A DNA stretch of 64,000 nt from Vitis vinifera (lineage: Eukaryota; Streptophyta; Magnoliopsida; Vitales; Vitaceae), in the NCBI RefSeq assembly GCF_030704535.1, contig NC_081810.1, forward strand, positions 8,814,501-8,878,500, read 5' to 3'. The notes under the pieces were generated by a model. It made no database searches and was not told the origin of the DNA. It saw only the letters and a list, made by a program, of their open reading frames with translations. Made by a program: the position numbers and the translations under genes. Positions 24,297 to 41,965 of the stretch are shown here, in pieces. Position 1 is the stretch's first letter. Every line of letters begins with the position of its first letter.

Positions 24297-24564
24297 GAGC
24301 TTTGACCCAAAAGACTACGTTTTAAAAAAAAATCCATAAAGTACCCAAATTTCTAAAATAATGCCCAATCTAATGTGTCTGGCCACGTAGATTACCACGT
24401 CATAAAACCGTAGTTGGTAACTACGGTTTTATTTTTTAAAAACAGTCAAAACCGTAATCACCAATCACGGTTTTAACTTTAAGTTTAAAACCGTAGTTGG
24501 TGACTACGACTTTGACTACTTTTAAAAACAGTGTAGTGACCAACTACGACTTTAACTTTAATTT

Positions 24565-24645
<81 letters not shown>

Positions 24646-25728
24646 TTAACTTTAATTTTTTAAAATAAAATATTATATTATTTTGATTTTATATTGATTA
24701 AAAATATGTAAGTGGTGTAATAAAAATATTTAACTTTAATTGATCTCATTATTTAAAGAATAGTAATATATGAAATTAAATAATTGATGTCTTTAATTTG
24801 ATATAAAAATATATTTTGATAATTTTATTAAAATATTTGGCACTACACTCAATATAAATATAATTAGTTATAAATATACTATTTCATACCCTTATAATGA
24901 AGAATAATATTTTATTTTATAACTTTGTGCAAAAAATTAAAGGCAATTATGCACTTGTACAAAATATAATATGACTTTAAGTGGGCAAATAATTGGAAAA
25001 TTATTTAAATACAACAAAAAATAATTTTTTTTTTCCATTTTTCTCCTTTCAAAATGGGATCAAAATGGAATGGAAAAAAAAATGTTGTAATGGTAGCTGT
25101 AAAGGTTTAAGCCTTTCCATTCCATTTTGATCCATTTTGAAAGGAGAAAAATGGAAAAAAAATTTATTTTTGTTTTATTTAAGTAATTTTCCAATTATTT
25201 ACCCATTTGAAGTCATATTATATTTTGTACAAGTGCATAATTGCCTTTAATTTTTACACAAAGTTACAAAATAATATAATATTCTTATAAAATAGTATAT
25301 TTATAACTAATTATATCTATATTGAGTGTAGTACCAAATATTTTAATAAAATTATCAAAATATATTTTTACATCAAATTAAAGACATCAATTATTTAATT
25401 ACTATTCCTTAAATAATGAGATCAATTAAAGTTAAATATTTTTATTACACCACTTATATATTTTTAATCAATATAAAATCAAAATAATATAATATTTTAT
25501 TTAAAAAAATTAAAGTTATATATATATATATATATTTATATATAAAATTAAAGTTAAAGTCGTAGTTGGTGACTACGGTTTTGACTATTTTTAAAAAATA
25601 AAATCGTAGTTATCAACTATGATTTTATGATGTGGTAATCTACGTGCGCAACATTGGACATTATTTTAGAAATGGAGTACTTTATGGGTTTTTTTTTTTT
25701 TAAAACGTAGTCTTTTGGGTCAAAGCTC
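24297..25728. mobile_element. Foldback / long-TIR MULE-like non-autonomous element
   Basis: The whole 1.43-kb block is a near-palindrome. The left arm (24297 to about 25074) reads GAGCTTTGACCCAAAAGACT onward, and the complement of the right arm (25728 back to about 25113) reads the same, down to a central spacer of about 38 bp at 25075-25112. Flanks are CTCATGAAGC (24287-24296) and CTCCTGAAGC (25729-25738), a 10-bp target-site duplication with one mismatch, as expected for Mutator-like elements. The left arm is longer: it has an additional CGTAGTTGGTGACTACG module and an expanded (TA)n. No protein is encoded. MULE affiliation is inferred from TSD length and long arms. Confidence 0.82.
24565..24655. 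repeat. (TA)n microsatellite
   Basis: About 90 bp of nearly pure TA sit in the left arm of the foldback element. The matching place in the right arm (about 25515-25545) has a far shorter run. Confidence 0.9.
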
Positions 25729-25830
25729 CTCCTGAAGCAGCTTGTACGGGGCCCCAATTTCGCATGTGCCCGAGGAATGGATCATCTTTCATTCGGCTTC
25801 ATCCAAAACTAGGGTTCCATCAGAGCATCC

Positions 25831-28800
25831 ATGGACGAAGACGTATCGCGATGGATTCTGGAATTCATGATTCGGAAGCCCATCGGCGATTCTCTGGTCA
25901 GACGTCTCATCTCCATTCTTCCTCTTTCGAACAGCCACCCGCGAATGAAGAAGACCGTGCTGTTGAGAAAAATCGAGTCGGAAATCTCCGATGGCTCTGT
26001 TTCGGAGACCATCCTTGAACTGCTTGAAATTATCGAAGAGTTGGATTATAAAGAGGGAGTCGCTGTTTTGGATTCGATGAAGAACGCGTATTGCGCGGTG
26101 GCTGTGGAATGCACGGTGAAGTTTCTGGTCGGGAGTGGTGGGAAAGAGGGCAAGTATTTTGATGCAGTGAAGAGGATTTGGAGGGGGAAAATTCATAAAA
26201 TGGAGAGTTCGGCGACGGCGGGGTTGGTTTCAGACCAGTTGCGGAAATGGAGGGATGACATTGAGGCTGCTGTTTGGGATGCGAGAGTTTGTGAAGATAT
26301 ATTGGCAAAAAATACTCGAAATGATGCTTTGAGGTTGGTTCGGGCGTATGTAGCCGAAGCTTGGGCCATCATGGGTCCTCCGTTCCTGGAATTGGCTGCT
26401 CGAGCGATCAAGTTGGTGGAAGGATTGCCGGGGGCAGGTAACGGTTCAACATGTAATCAAGCTGCAGCGTGTTCGCCCAATGTGGCTACAGACTTGGTCG
26501 TCCCTGATAAAGATAAAGGTACGTCTAGTAGGCTCTGGTACATAGTTTTTTTTTTCCTCTGCATTTGGGTTTTTCTCTTTTTTTTTTTCCTTCTGAGTTT
26601 ACATGTTTGTAATGCCATCTTTTGGAAGGACAGGAAAATTTTATTGCTTTATGCTAAATGTACTGTATTATTCATTTCAAAGCTACAAACTTCACGGGAT
26701 AGAAAATTTATGGCTGCGAGATGTGGCCATTTGTCAAGATTTGTTTTGATTTGGAATTCAGATTCTATGGAATTAAAAATCATTATTTTGGCTGTGGAGT
26801 GTTCCTTGTGAAGCTCTGTTGTTTTGATGGAATTGGGTCCCAAATCCAAGGCCTCTTTCCTTTCAACCAAACACACTTAAGACTGTATATGGTTTAGAAT
26901 TTGAAGGAGTTGAATTTCAAAATTTATGCCTTTGTTGTGAAATAGTTTTTATAGTTTTGGGTTCTGGAGTTCAATTTCAAATCCATTGGTATAGAAAGGA
27001 ATTAGTCAATGTAACTGAAATTGGAGCCTCCAATTTAAAATTCAGATCCCCAATTTGAAAGCAACCAAATGGCCTGAGTGTATTTTCTTCCATAACTTGA
27101 TAAGCATTGTACTTAAATGATTATGTGATCCAATGACCACCACAGTTATTTCTATTCAAGCTTGTTTTTGACATTTTGGAGTTTTTCATCTACAATTCAG
27201 AACTAATTTTGTTAAATAATTTATTTTTTTAATTAATAGAAACACTGAAGGCTAGTATGTTGCCCAAACGCAAGCATGTTGGTGGCCATGGTAGACGCTC
27301 CAGAGGAGGAGTTAAGATTACTGATACTGAAGAAGTGAGAGGACAAACATCGGGTAGCAAATATGATTGCCTGCCAAGTCCTGAGGTTGATAGAGTGCAA
27401 GCAGCACTTAAATCCAGTTCTTTGGAGTTGCAAGCTCTGGTGAAGGACCCTCTTCCTGAAGCATTACAATTGGCTGAAGCTGTAATATCTGGCTTGGCAA
27501 AAAAAGATGTGAATCATGAGCCATTGACTAAAGACCAGGGCATAATAGATGTAGCTGCACCCAATCCTTCTGTTGGCAAGAATCTCGTTGCTGACCAAAC
27601 AAATGAAGCTGATAGTGGACATCAATGTACTACAGATCAGAATAATGTTCCTAGACCCAGCTTAATGGCAAGGAATGGCACTGCTCGCACTTGTGAGGTA
27701 ATATGTCTTTTGTTGCTTTGATTAACTCGTTTTTTTTTTATTTAAGGGGAAAATGGCTTCAATTTTTCATTTTCACACATTATTTAATTTATTTCCATGT
27801 CTATCCACATATTAGATCCGTTTGTTTTCTATTTTATCATAAATTAGAAGCAGGCCGCTTGCTGTTTGATACACACTGATTGTTTTATTAATGTATTTGC
27901 TATTTGGAAGTTGGAACCTATGCTTAGTTGTCTTATGACATCTGCAGAAAGCGGGCATCACACTTCATTGAAAACACATTCTGTATCAAATGTATTTTGA
28001 AATTAAAGTTTCCAGCTTATCTGTTTCTTAGGAAATTTTTTCTGGTTTTTTTTTTTTCATTATGTGGATTGAGCCACATCTGATTGATTCATCAAGCATG
28101 GAGATGAGATCAAACAGTTATAGGTAATTTACGATGTATGAGATCTGGTGAACTAGTGCTCCCCTTCCTTGCCATAAAACCTTATGCAGATTTATGTTAA
28201 TGAAATAATGATAGGAGATTCCTCCGAGATGAGATCAACCAGTTATAGGTGATTTACGATGTATGAGATCTGGTGATCTAGTGCTCCCCTTCCTCACCAT
28301 AAAATCTTATTCAGATTTATGTTAATGAAATAATGATAGCAGATTCCTCTTTGAAATTATGCCAAGACCATGAAGTTGCATTGTAGCTGAAAATCTTGTT
28401 GAACTGTGCTATTTATGGGTCTACTCTTTTATAAGAATTGTGGATTTTTATTCACATGTTATTCTACACATGCTCTTCAACTTCTATTTCTCTTTGTAGT
28501 GGGATGATTCAATTGATGCCTCACCTGAAGGTTTGTCCAGTGATACTAACATTTGCTTACCTAGCCCAAAGAGAAAGGCGGTTTCTCCTTTGAAGAAGTA
28601 CGAAATCACTAAACTTGCTAAGAGAAGACAAATGAAGAAATGGAGTATACTGGAGGAAGACACTTTGAGGACTGGTGTGCTGAAGTAAGTGATTACTGGG
28701 ATCAGTGGAGAATATAACTAGAACTTACTTTGCTTCAACATGAAAAATATTTATTTTGTTTCAACATGAATAGTATAGGTTTTATTTATTTGTTTATTTT

Positions 28801-30223
28801 ATTGAAATCCCAGTTATTTCTATTGAAGGTTTTAAACCCCTAGGTGAGGCATGCGTTTCTTTTCTTTCTAGCTGATGATATAGTATATGGTATGCTACCA
28901 TATCCTGCAGATGGGCTTCCCACTTAATTTTAATGCTTATCTTTGGGACCTGGTTATGGAGAAAGCATTTAAACAGCTGAATGGGTGGAAAAAAGCCTTT
29001 TTACCTTGGAGGAAGGTTGTCTAAGACGTTCAGACCTATCATCTGTTTATTTTTAGATCCCACAAGAAGTTGTATCTAGAATAGTGAAAATCCATAGCGA
29101 TTCCTCATGATTAGGTGTTAGGAAGGAGGAGGAGGAGGGGGAGGATTCATTTAGTTACATGCAATTCAGTTTGTAGTACTCAATCTGAGGGCACTTAGTT
29201 CTAGGAGGATTCTGTATTAGGAATAAAACCTTCATCAGAAGATGCCTATTGAAGTTCCCTAGGGTAGGGAGGGGGAATCCTTCTGACATCAGGTGATAAG
29301 AAGTTTGTGATTTGCTAGGATGCCAACTTTATGATCTAGGATTTCATATTGGTGCCCTTGGAAAACAAGTGCCCAAAAATATTCAAATTTCATTTGGCCC
29401 ATTCATTTTTCTATCGACAATGGACCATCTATATTATAGCGGGGAAAGATTCTAGCACTTTTGAAAGGCTGCAAAATTGCTTTACTTGTCTGATTACTGG
29501 GAGTGGATTTAGCTGTTGGTCTCTCCTGGATGACCAATGACAGTGGCAGACCTTGGAGAATTGGTCATTGACTATGAAGGATAGTGTCTAGATTGGATTT
29601 AGCTGTCTAGATATGGGTCACTCTCTCTGTTTGAAGTGTAACCAGGAAAAGCTGGCTAAGAGATGAGCTTCTTCTTCCTTTTTGTGGGAGATCATCTCCC
29701 CCTTGAGACTTCCGTTTTTAAACCTGGTGTGGGGGTTCAGTTACTGGGGTTATTCCTTTATGCTGCGGTTTATGTTCTCTTCTTTCCTCTTGTGACTTGG
29801 TAGAATTTCTCATTCTTCTTATTTACATGCTCCTTAATTTATAATACTATTTTGTTCCATATCAATGTCAAGGCAGTTTTCTTCTTCTTTTTTTCTTTTT
29901 TATGTATTTCGCCCTATGCTTACCTTTTGCTCATTTTAAGCAAATTAATGTTGGACGCTAATATCGTTTTTGATGAATATGAATTTCCACATTGATACAC
30001 TCTCATTTTTGTCTTTTCCTTCCTAAAAGGTTTGGTAAGGGAAATTGGACACTCATTTTAAACTGCTACCGGGACATTTTTGAAGAGAGAACCCAGGTAA
30101 ACTGGCCGCATACTCATCTGCAATATCTTTGTTTGCTCTCACAATCTGGTTAGACTTTATATGAGTGGTTGTTTCATTCAGGTTGATCTTAAGGACAAGT
30201 GGAGAAACATGACCAAGTATTGA
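25831..30223 (+). CDS. TRF-like single-Myb (telobox) protein, five exons
   Basis: Exons are 25831-26518, 27240-27697, 28500-28684, 30030-30096 and 30182-30223, all with GT-AG introns and matching phases, giving 479 aa. The C-terminus (about 427-478) is a Myb/telobox domain with Trp at 430, 450 and 473 (KKWSILEED, FGKGNWTLIL, VDLKDKWRNMTK). The VDLKDKWRN helix is the signature of proteins that bind TTAGGG-type telomeric DNA. A basic segment (SPKRKAVSPLKK and KLAKRRQMKK) precedes it and may serve nuclear import. The N-terminal 220 residues are helical with no named domain. The arrangement fits Arabidopsis TRF-like (TRFL3/TRFL6-type) proteins with a C-terminal Myb. Telomere binding is not proven for all such proteins. 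The start ATG has a good context (CCATGG). The protein stops six residues after the telobox core. Confidence 0.85.
28101..28348 (+). repeat. Tandem duplication of 124 bp in intron 2 of the Myb gene
   Basis: 28101-28224 and 28225-28348 are nearly identical, both starting GAGATGAGATCAA and ending AGATTCCTC, with a handful of substitutions. It lies wholly inside the intron between 27697 and 28500. Confidence 0.9.
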
Positions 30224-31395
30224 TACTTCATGCAGTCATCATCTGTTTTTTGTGCTATATAATGGAGAAGTATGCTCCTTGTCCTTGTTTTTATGGCATC
30301 TCATACTTTTCTGCCCATGCATCACACTTCAGCCAGGGTTTCAATGCTAAGGAGGCGCTGTGGATGAACCGTAATTATCAGACTCTACCTTTTGGAACAA
30401 CTTGTATAATTTCTGTATATCATGTCCTGATGAAGGAAGTGGGTGTAGTTTATGTCCTAACCAGCTAAGGAAGATGGAGCAATCTAAAATCCATCCAGGG
30501 ATAGTAGGGCAAAGGTGTTTGTAACTGTTCATAGCTTTTTGTTATGTTGTGTCATTGTATGGCACAGTGCCTTGGACCTTCAAAGTTCAACTACATATGA
30601 AATAGTGATTTTGGTTGTTCATAGCCTTTTAACTTTATGTTTCATTTTTGGTGGGTTAGAACGACCAATATGCCATCTTTTTGTCTTGAACGTTTTCTTT
30701 CTGGTGGTCGGATGACGGTGGATGGGTGTACCAGTTCGATTTGAGTTCCTTTCTACCAGGATCCGTGATAGGATTGTGGTGGTCTACCTCTATTATCAGT
30801 TAGATGGTGGGTTTATTCAAGCTTATTACTATTCAAGAAGAAGCTCTTGGTCTATTGGGAATTAACATCATGAAACATGAGGGGGATAAGGTTCATATGT
30901 TCCATTGAGCTCGTGAGACATGGGCATTGTAACAAGTGTATAATATTATAGTGGAAAATAGGTTGGGAAAATTGTTTTCTATTTGCATTTCCTAACATAA
31001 TTTTGTTTCTCAAAACAATTGAACACCTTTATTACACCATTTTCAACAAAGCTTTTTTTTTTTCATTATTATTGAAAAAATTGAAGGCATAAATCCAACA
31101 TTTCAACTTTAATCATGTTTCAAAAAATGCCCTACATAAGGTAATTTTATAGACAGAAAGCCCTTGCCCTTCAGTGTCCCTGAAATTATATAAACTCCCA
31201 GTGCCTCCACCATGGATGAAAAGGTTGAATGTTGGCTACATCTTAATATTTTTGAACTGATATACAGTGGTGAGAACTAATTAGAAGCCAGCAGTCTAAA
31301 TTTCTGCAGAAAATTCTTCTGATTAGTCCTCAACTCATAGCTATGTATAGCAGAAACAGCCAAAACCCTCCACCAACCTCTTCCCGTCCAAGCTC
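30224..31395. other. 3' flank of the Myb gene and promoter of the lipid transfer protein gene
   Basis: No further gene is recognised. The first few hundred bases should contain the 3' UTR of the Myb gene. The last few hundred are upstream control DNA of the lipid transfer protein gene. Confidence 0.5.
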
Positions 31396-31403
31396 TATTT
31401 AAA
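31396..31403 (+). promoter_or_regulatory. TATA box of the lipid transfer protein gene
   Basis: TATTTAAA lies 94 bp before the ATG at 31490, a normal plant TATA distance for a leader of about 60 bases. A GA-rich stretch (31459-31478) sits in the leader. Confidence 0.6.
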
Positions 31404-31489
31404 GGCTGTAACTCTTTGTGTATGTGTGCAAGAGAATTGAGATATAAAAAATAGGGAAAGAGAGAGAGAGAGAAGAGAAGTTTGCTGCC

Positions 31490-31966
31490 ATGGCCAATTC
31501 TACAGTCCTTAAGCTAGCATGCACTGTAGTTCTTGTGTGCTTGTTGGTAACTGCTCCTCAGGCAGATGCCACGGTAACATGCAGCCAGGTGACACAGCTG
31601 CTGAACCCTTGTGTCAACTACCTAATCTATGGGGGGGCGATACCTTCCTCCTGTTGTGCTGGTGTAAAGCAGGTTAAAGCAGCTTCCAAGACTGGAGAAG
31701 ATAGGAGAACTGCATGCAGCTGCATCCAGGATGGTGCTGCAATGATCCCTGGAATCGACTATAACCTCGTCGCCTCCCTCCCATCTCAATGTGGGGTTTC
31801 CTTGCCCTACAAGATCAGTCCCTCCACTGACTGCTCAAGGTTCATCTTCTGCACACTTGCCACCCTCTTTTGTTATTTACTTATCATAGAACAAAGTCTG
31901 TAACAAAATTTTAAGCATGAAAGCATTCTAATGGCATTGGCGTGACTTTATTGCAGGATCAACTGA
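31490..31966 (+). CDS. Non-specific lipid transfer protein, type 1
   Basis: Two exons (31490-31839 and 31957-31966) encode 119 aa. A hydrophobic signal peptide (about 1-27, ending QADA) directs secretion, leaving a mature protein of about 9 kDa. Eight cysteines (31, 41, 55, 56, 76, 78, 101, 115) give the spacing C-x9-C-x13-CC-x19-CxC-x22-C-x13-C of type-1 nsLTPs, which fold into four disulfide-linked helices around a lipid-binding tunnel. The two family pentapeptides TGEDR (68-72) and PYKIS (106-110) are present. The intron near the C-terminus, leaving only RIN and the stop in exon 2, is usual for this family. The role is apoplastic lipid binding, in cuticle deposition or defence. Which of these applies cannot be read from sequence. 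Confidence 0.95.
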
Positions 31967-33360
31967 GTCTTCAAATCTGGAAATGGATTCCTAATGATGA
32001 GAGAATAAAGATTTGTGGGAAGAAGGTTGTGACCCTGGAAAGCTAGTGTCCATTTCCATTGTTCGAAGCCTGCCTTCTCGTAGTTGTATTTGAAATTCAA
32101 TCATGTAATAAAATCGTGGTCCGTGTGGAATGCATGTTCCGCCTCATTATGATCATGTGGTTCAATAAAAGACGAAATTTTGTTACAAATATCAGTTCTG
32201 TCCTTCCCCCCGCCCCCTTTTCTTTGGATATTTGGTAGCAGCATTAGATTGAGAGATGAGAGACTCATGGAACACATGTTCATTCTACATGAAAAGAGAT
32301 GCAACAAAAGACCCCGGCATGGGGGGGGGGGGGGAGGAGGGGGAATTGAAAGGCATTAAAATAAAAAAATAAAAATGTTAGAAAATAGCATAAAACTTTA
32401 CATTGCTCTTTTAGGATAATCTTTTTCATTTTTTCAGCTAAGGAAAAGTTTGCAAGATGTATCATTTTCAACCTTAATCCAACAACAGAAATTTTATTTT
32501 GTTTTTTCTTAGTTTCTGAAAATAAAAATTACAAATTTTATCCCATTTCCATGTCGTCACAAATAATTAGACACCTCTGGTCAACCAAAGCTTTGAGCTG
32601 CTTAGCACAAACAGCTTACAGCAGATAAATAGATGGAAGGAGGACTTGAACTCGAGACTAGCAGAGACTTCAGAAAATCCGAGACCTTCAACTAAACAAA
32701 GTTTGGATACCATGTCGAATTACCAACTTTCCTAAAACATCAAGATAATTGGATTTGAACCTCTAGATGATGGGATTTGAGCCCAAAATGTGTACCATGT
32801 TCTAAATGGTGGAACCAGCACAATGACATGTCTCGGCATGTGACAAAATGTAGACCTAATCCGGGAAAATAGAAAGAAAGAAAGAAAAAAAGAAGCAAAA
32901 TTCATCCGACTAGATCTCAACTATTCATTAATTCTAAGTCTTCACATAGGGCCTTAATACTGGAAAATAGCAGCAGCCGCTCCTTTTGATTTGTGCCAAA
33001 CCAGGACAAAAATGAACAGAGGAATACATGGATAATCTTCAAGGAATCCAAGTTTTCTGGGACAAGGAAGATGGGAGCTTGTTTTTTCTGTGATTGGAAT
33101 AGTCACCGAACAAGCCAAGGAAGGTTAGGCCGCACAATTTCCAAGTTTTCCCATTCAAAATATTGACGAGATAAAAAGTTCATAAGGAACTACAGGGGGT
33201 CAAGCCAATCTGCAATGTCTGGACAAGAAGGTTGTTAAAAGAAAACAAGAAAGTGGGAACCACATTATTGAAATCAAGGACATTACCACTATGAAATACA
33301 GTATTAAATTGTATGTTCAAATGCAGCATGATACACGGCAGTTACAGGTAAACACAAGAT
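31967..33360. other. intergenic between convergent genes
   Basis: It holds the 3' UTR of the lipid transfer protein gene and then unassigned DNA. A run of 14 G (32321-32334) is unusual in this AT-rich region. No gene is recognised. Confidence 0.5.
32004..32009 (+). terminator. Possible polyadenylation signal of the lipid transfer protein gene
   Basis: AATAAA lies 38 bp after the stop codon. Further AATAAA words occur near 32106 and 32163, so the actual site is uncertain. Confidence 0.4.
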
Positions 33361-33836
33361 GATTATCAATCAAGAAATCAAAAAAATTGTGATAAGATGG
33401 TAGTTTGTCTGCTCTGCTTGTAAAAAAGGTGTGTGTGAGAGAGAGAGAGGGGAAGACAGTTCATCCTTGAAATTGGATACAGCAAAGAGAACACAGAGTT
33501 TGAAAATACAAAGCAAGGGAGTAGTATCATGGAAAGATGGGTGTCTCTCCATCCAGTGGAAATGACCTTTCATTCCCACTGGTCCTAGAACCCCAAGAAA
33601 CAAAATTTCATATTGTAAAGAGGAACACATGAACATTGCAATAAAGCCTAAGGGAGCTTCCCTTTCTTGGGGAAGCAACCCCAAGAATAAACAATTAGGA
33701 AATGATCCAAAGTAGGATACTAGTTACCAAATGAATAAAAAATAAAATAAATATAGTATCTTCTCTAACAACGGGATGTCAGTCTATAGACATATCTGCG
33801 CAATGGAAAAGTCAACAAGTCAGTGGCTGGTTGGAA
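33361..33836 (-). other. Probable 3' untranslated region of the bZIP gene
   Basis: This is non-coding DNA following the TAA at 33837-33839, less AT-rich than the surrounding intergenic DNA and with no intron signals. The extent is a guess. Confidence 0.35.
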
Positions 33837-38811
<4,975 letters not shown>

Positions 38812-41800
38812 GGACGTTGCTTCGCCTTCTGTTTTTCTACCCTCCTTTCAAAGCCGCAGACAATCTGGGAAGGTTAAAATCGTTATTCGTTACGCAGTCA
38901 TCGCCCCCCATTACGACGTCGTTTTACTGGGAATCTTCCACTACCTGGTTGACCCTTTTTATAACAAGCGTTGTTGTTGAGTCGTTGACTGTCCATTAAA
39001 CGAATAGATATGGCTTTTTTTATAAATAAAAAAAAAAGAAAAAAAAAAGAAAATAGAAGAAAATTCTTGAAGTTACGAAAACAAAATAAGAATTATAATT
39101 TCATGTAATGGGTTTTATATAATTTTTTATCCGGACCAATAAGTTTTAATATAGTCTTCCATTATTTAAAGGTGACAATCTATCTTTTGTATGGATTATG
39201 CATATTTTGAGGTGGTAATCAATATGTTTTAAGAGAGTAATTGATTTACTATGACTCCATTTGATCCGAGTTTATTTATAATGTATTTGGCTATGTAAAA
39301 ATTTCTTCAATTTATGGTTATTTTATGATACCGAAAAATTACTTTTCCATATCATATCAAAATTTAAAAAAAAAAATTGATAGTTAATCATAAATTTTCA
39401 AATATAAAATTATTTAATTTTTTTGTAATTTGAAATCTATCTCGCTCAATTGTATTTAAATAACATTTTTTTAATACTTTGATCTTAGTTCTTTATATCA
39501 TTGATTCATTTCTTTATATCATTATTCATCAGCATATACATTAAATATTCATATTGAAAATTTGATATATATCACTTCGATAATTTCCCTTCTTTTTTTT
39601 TTTCCAATTTGAGAGTATTTTCAACAAAAATTATAAATTGAGCAACTTTTGATAGAAGTTCTTTGTAAAATGACAAAAATTATCAATTTTTCAATTGAGA
39701 GATAGTAATTAAAGATCATGATTTCATAGGGATGGAATGTTATAAAAAATCTCTATTTATGTTTATTTTTTATTTTTTTATTTTTAAAGAACTTTTTTAG
39801 AAGCTAATCAAATGAGGTTTAATAGTTCTTGAGATCAACTTTGAATTCTAATTATTATATATCTTGGAGATGACCACTAATAACTTTGAATTATGCGAGT
39901 AATAGCTTTTAAGATGAGAACATGATACAAAATTTATGCAGGGCATCGACATAAAATATGTAAAATCTTTGAAAAAATCTATGATATCGATTCAATATCA
40001 TATCGAACTTTTAATTCTAATTATTAATATATATACTAAACTTTTTACTTCTAAACGAGGATACATACATATGAAAATAAAATAAAAATACATGAATCGG
40101 AGTATAAAGATGACCAAAATATAAATATATAAAGTCAAAATATAAAGAAATTGGGATCCAAACATGCCGGATCAAAATATAAACATATAAAATCAAAGAA
40201 AAAACAACTGACACAAACGAAACAAAGCCAAGGCATACCATCGAGAAACAGATAAAGACATTTCACTTGAGCATAAACTCAAAGGTTTTGGAGATATTGA
40301 GGCCTACTGGGGCCAGGAGCCATGACCCCATGAGTCATTGAGCGTGGCCTGATGTCCATTCACCATAATCACAGCTCCTGACCAACCCTGCTGGGTTGCC
40401 AATGGGCAAGTGTTTTTCCTCTGTTCTCTGCTTTCTCCACCAATCCAATCCCCAATCAACGTAATGAGTGGCAACGGGCCACAATATGAAAGGTTAGCGT
40501 ATGTGATGGAACTTGAGTGGACAAAGCTTGACCCAATTGGGTCATCTCCCCCCACCAGAGGGTCCACTAGTAAACTAGGTAACAGATTTTTAAGTAAATG
40601 GCAATTGAATATAATAAAAAATAATTAGAGTTTAATTAATAAAATGATAAAAAAAAAAAAAAAAGTGATAAAAATGATATGTACAACATTGGCTACTTTG
40701 GATCTAGGTTTCACTGGAGATTCCCATAGACAATAACCCAAATCCAACATAAGCAATGCTAGCCAAAAGTAGAGAACAATCAATTTACTGAGATGATGAT
40801 GATGATCGGGACTAGTCATTTATCACGCCCCGCTAATTTTAAATAGATATTAATTGTTTGATTTGAATTCATTGACCCTCGTAGCTTTAAAGCGGACGGA
40901 CATTTATCTCTTATCGGACTGTAAACTTGATATGATTTTTTTTTGTTTCTTTTGATCTAGTGAAGGTGACCCACAAGCATCACGAGGTGCTTGTACCATT
41001 CCAGTTTTTTCACGCAAACATTCATCAAATGACGGTGGCTAGAAAAATATCTAGAGTGTCTGACTTGATCAGGACTTTCACGTTGAAGTGGGGACACCAT
41101 GGAAGGCAAGTGTTTGATAGACGCACAGGTAAATCACTGTCAGTATAATGAGGGTGGGAGAGGGATTTGGAGCCAAGAATAAACAATTTCCAACTCTATA
41201 ATTATGAAGGTGGGGGGCTATGAAGGGATCAGATTTCACAATCACACTACTGCAGCACCGTTTCTAGAGATGGCTTATTGCTTGTCGTATGGCCAACTGC
41301 TGAGAGAAGTTGAAAGGTCACCAAACCTACAAATCTAAATCTTACTTCCACTGCCCACCCAACTTGAAAAAGAAAAATATCTGATCCTCACTTTCTTCTT
41401 GTTTTCTCATCTTGGATTTCGGTGTTTAATTATTTCAAGATATCAAAACTTCTCTCTTCTCTTGTTGCCACAGAAGTCACTCGAGTCTGCGGGTGATAAC
41501 AGGAAGAAGATATTTGCTCTCCAGGGAGATAGAATTTCAGCAACTGAAGCCAACTCTCTCACTCTCTCTCTGTGGAAAGGAATTCCCATTTGGCTAGGGA
41601 GGACCATTTCTAATCTAGAAGGTTGATTCCAGTATTCCATGGTCCCAAGGTTAGGATAACTGCTATATACACACTTTATTCATTCACTGCCTTATCCAAC
41701 TGAGTGCAAGTAGATGCTCTTTCTATTGTTTTTTTCCAGGTTGGATTGGATCCTTAAAGACCCCATTCCTCAAAACAATCCAAAAGTACTCTACCTGTCT

Positions 41801-41965
41801 TTCAACTACTGAAACTCATGACACTTTGGGGATCTCCACTTGTTTGTAGCTTGGTAAATTTACGGAAATTCATAGGTTCGATGTCTGAAGCAGCATGAAC
41901 CTACAAGTCAAGAAGATCACTTTTCATCAGTGAGGTAACAGGAGGGGGGCTGTGGACTTTCATCT
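38812..41965. other. Divergent intergenic region between the bZIP and RING-H2 genes
   Basis: The first 200 bp are the bZIP promoter and leader, with higher GC and ACGT-core words. Positions 39000-40250 are very AT-rich. Positions 41160-41965 include the RING-H2 promoter and leader. A TTTTTTCCAG acceptor-like site at about 41740 suggests an intron in the 5' UTR. No coding sequence is recognised. Confidence 0.45.

Noticed and set aside
24565..24655. (TA)n run as a possible origin or matrix-attachment site
   Set aside because: It is an expanded microsatellite within a transposon arm; nothing else supports a functional site.
32321..32334. Run of 14 G as a G-quadruplex or assembly gap
   Set aside because: A single homopolymer without the other G-tracts needed for a defined quadruplex; probably a simple mononucleotide repeat.
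40304..40567. Open frame of 87 codons on the minus strand
   Set aside because: Composition is not protein-like, there is no recognisable domain, and it is typical of chance frames in GC-richer intergenic DNA.
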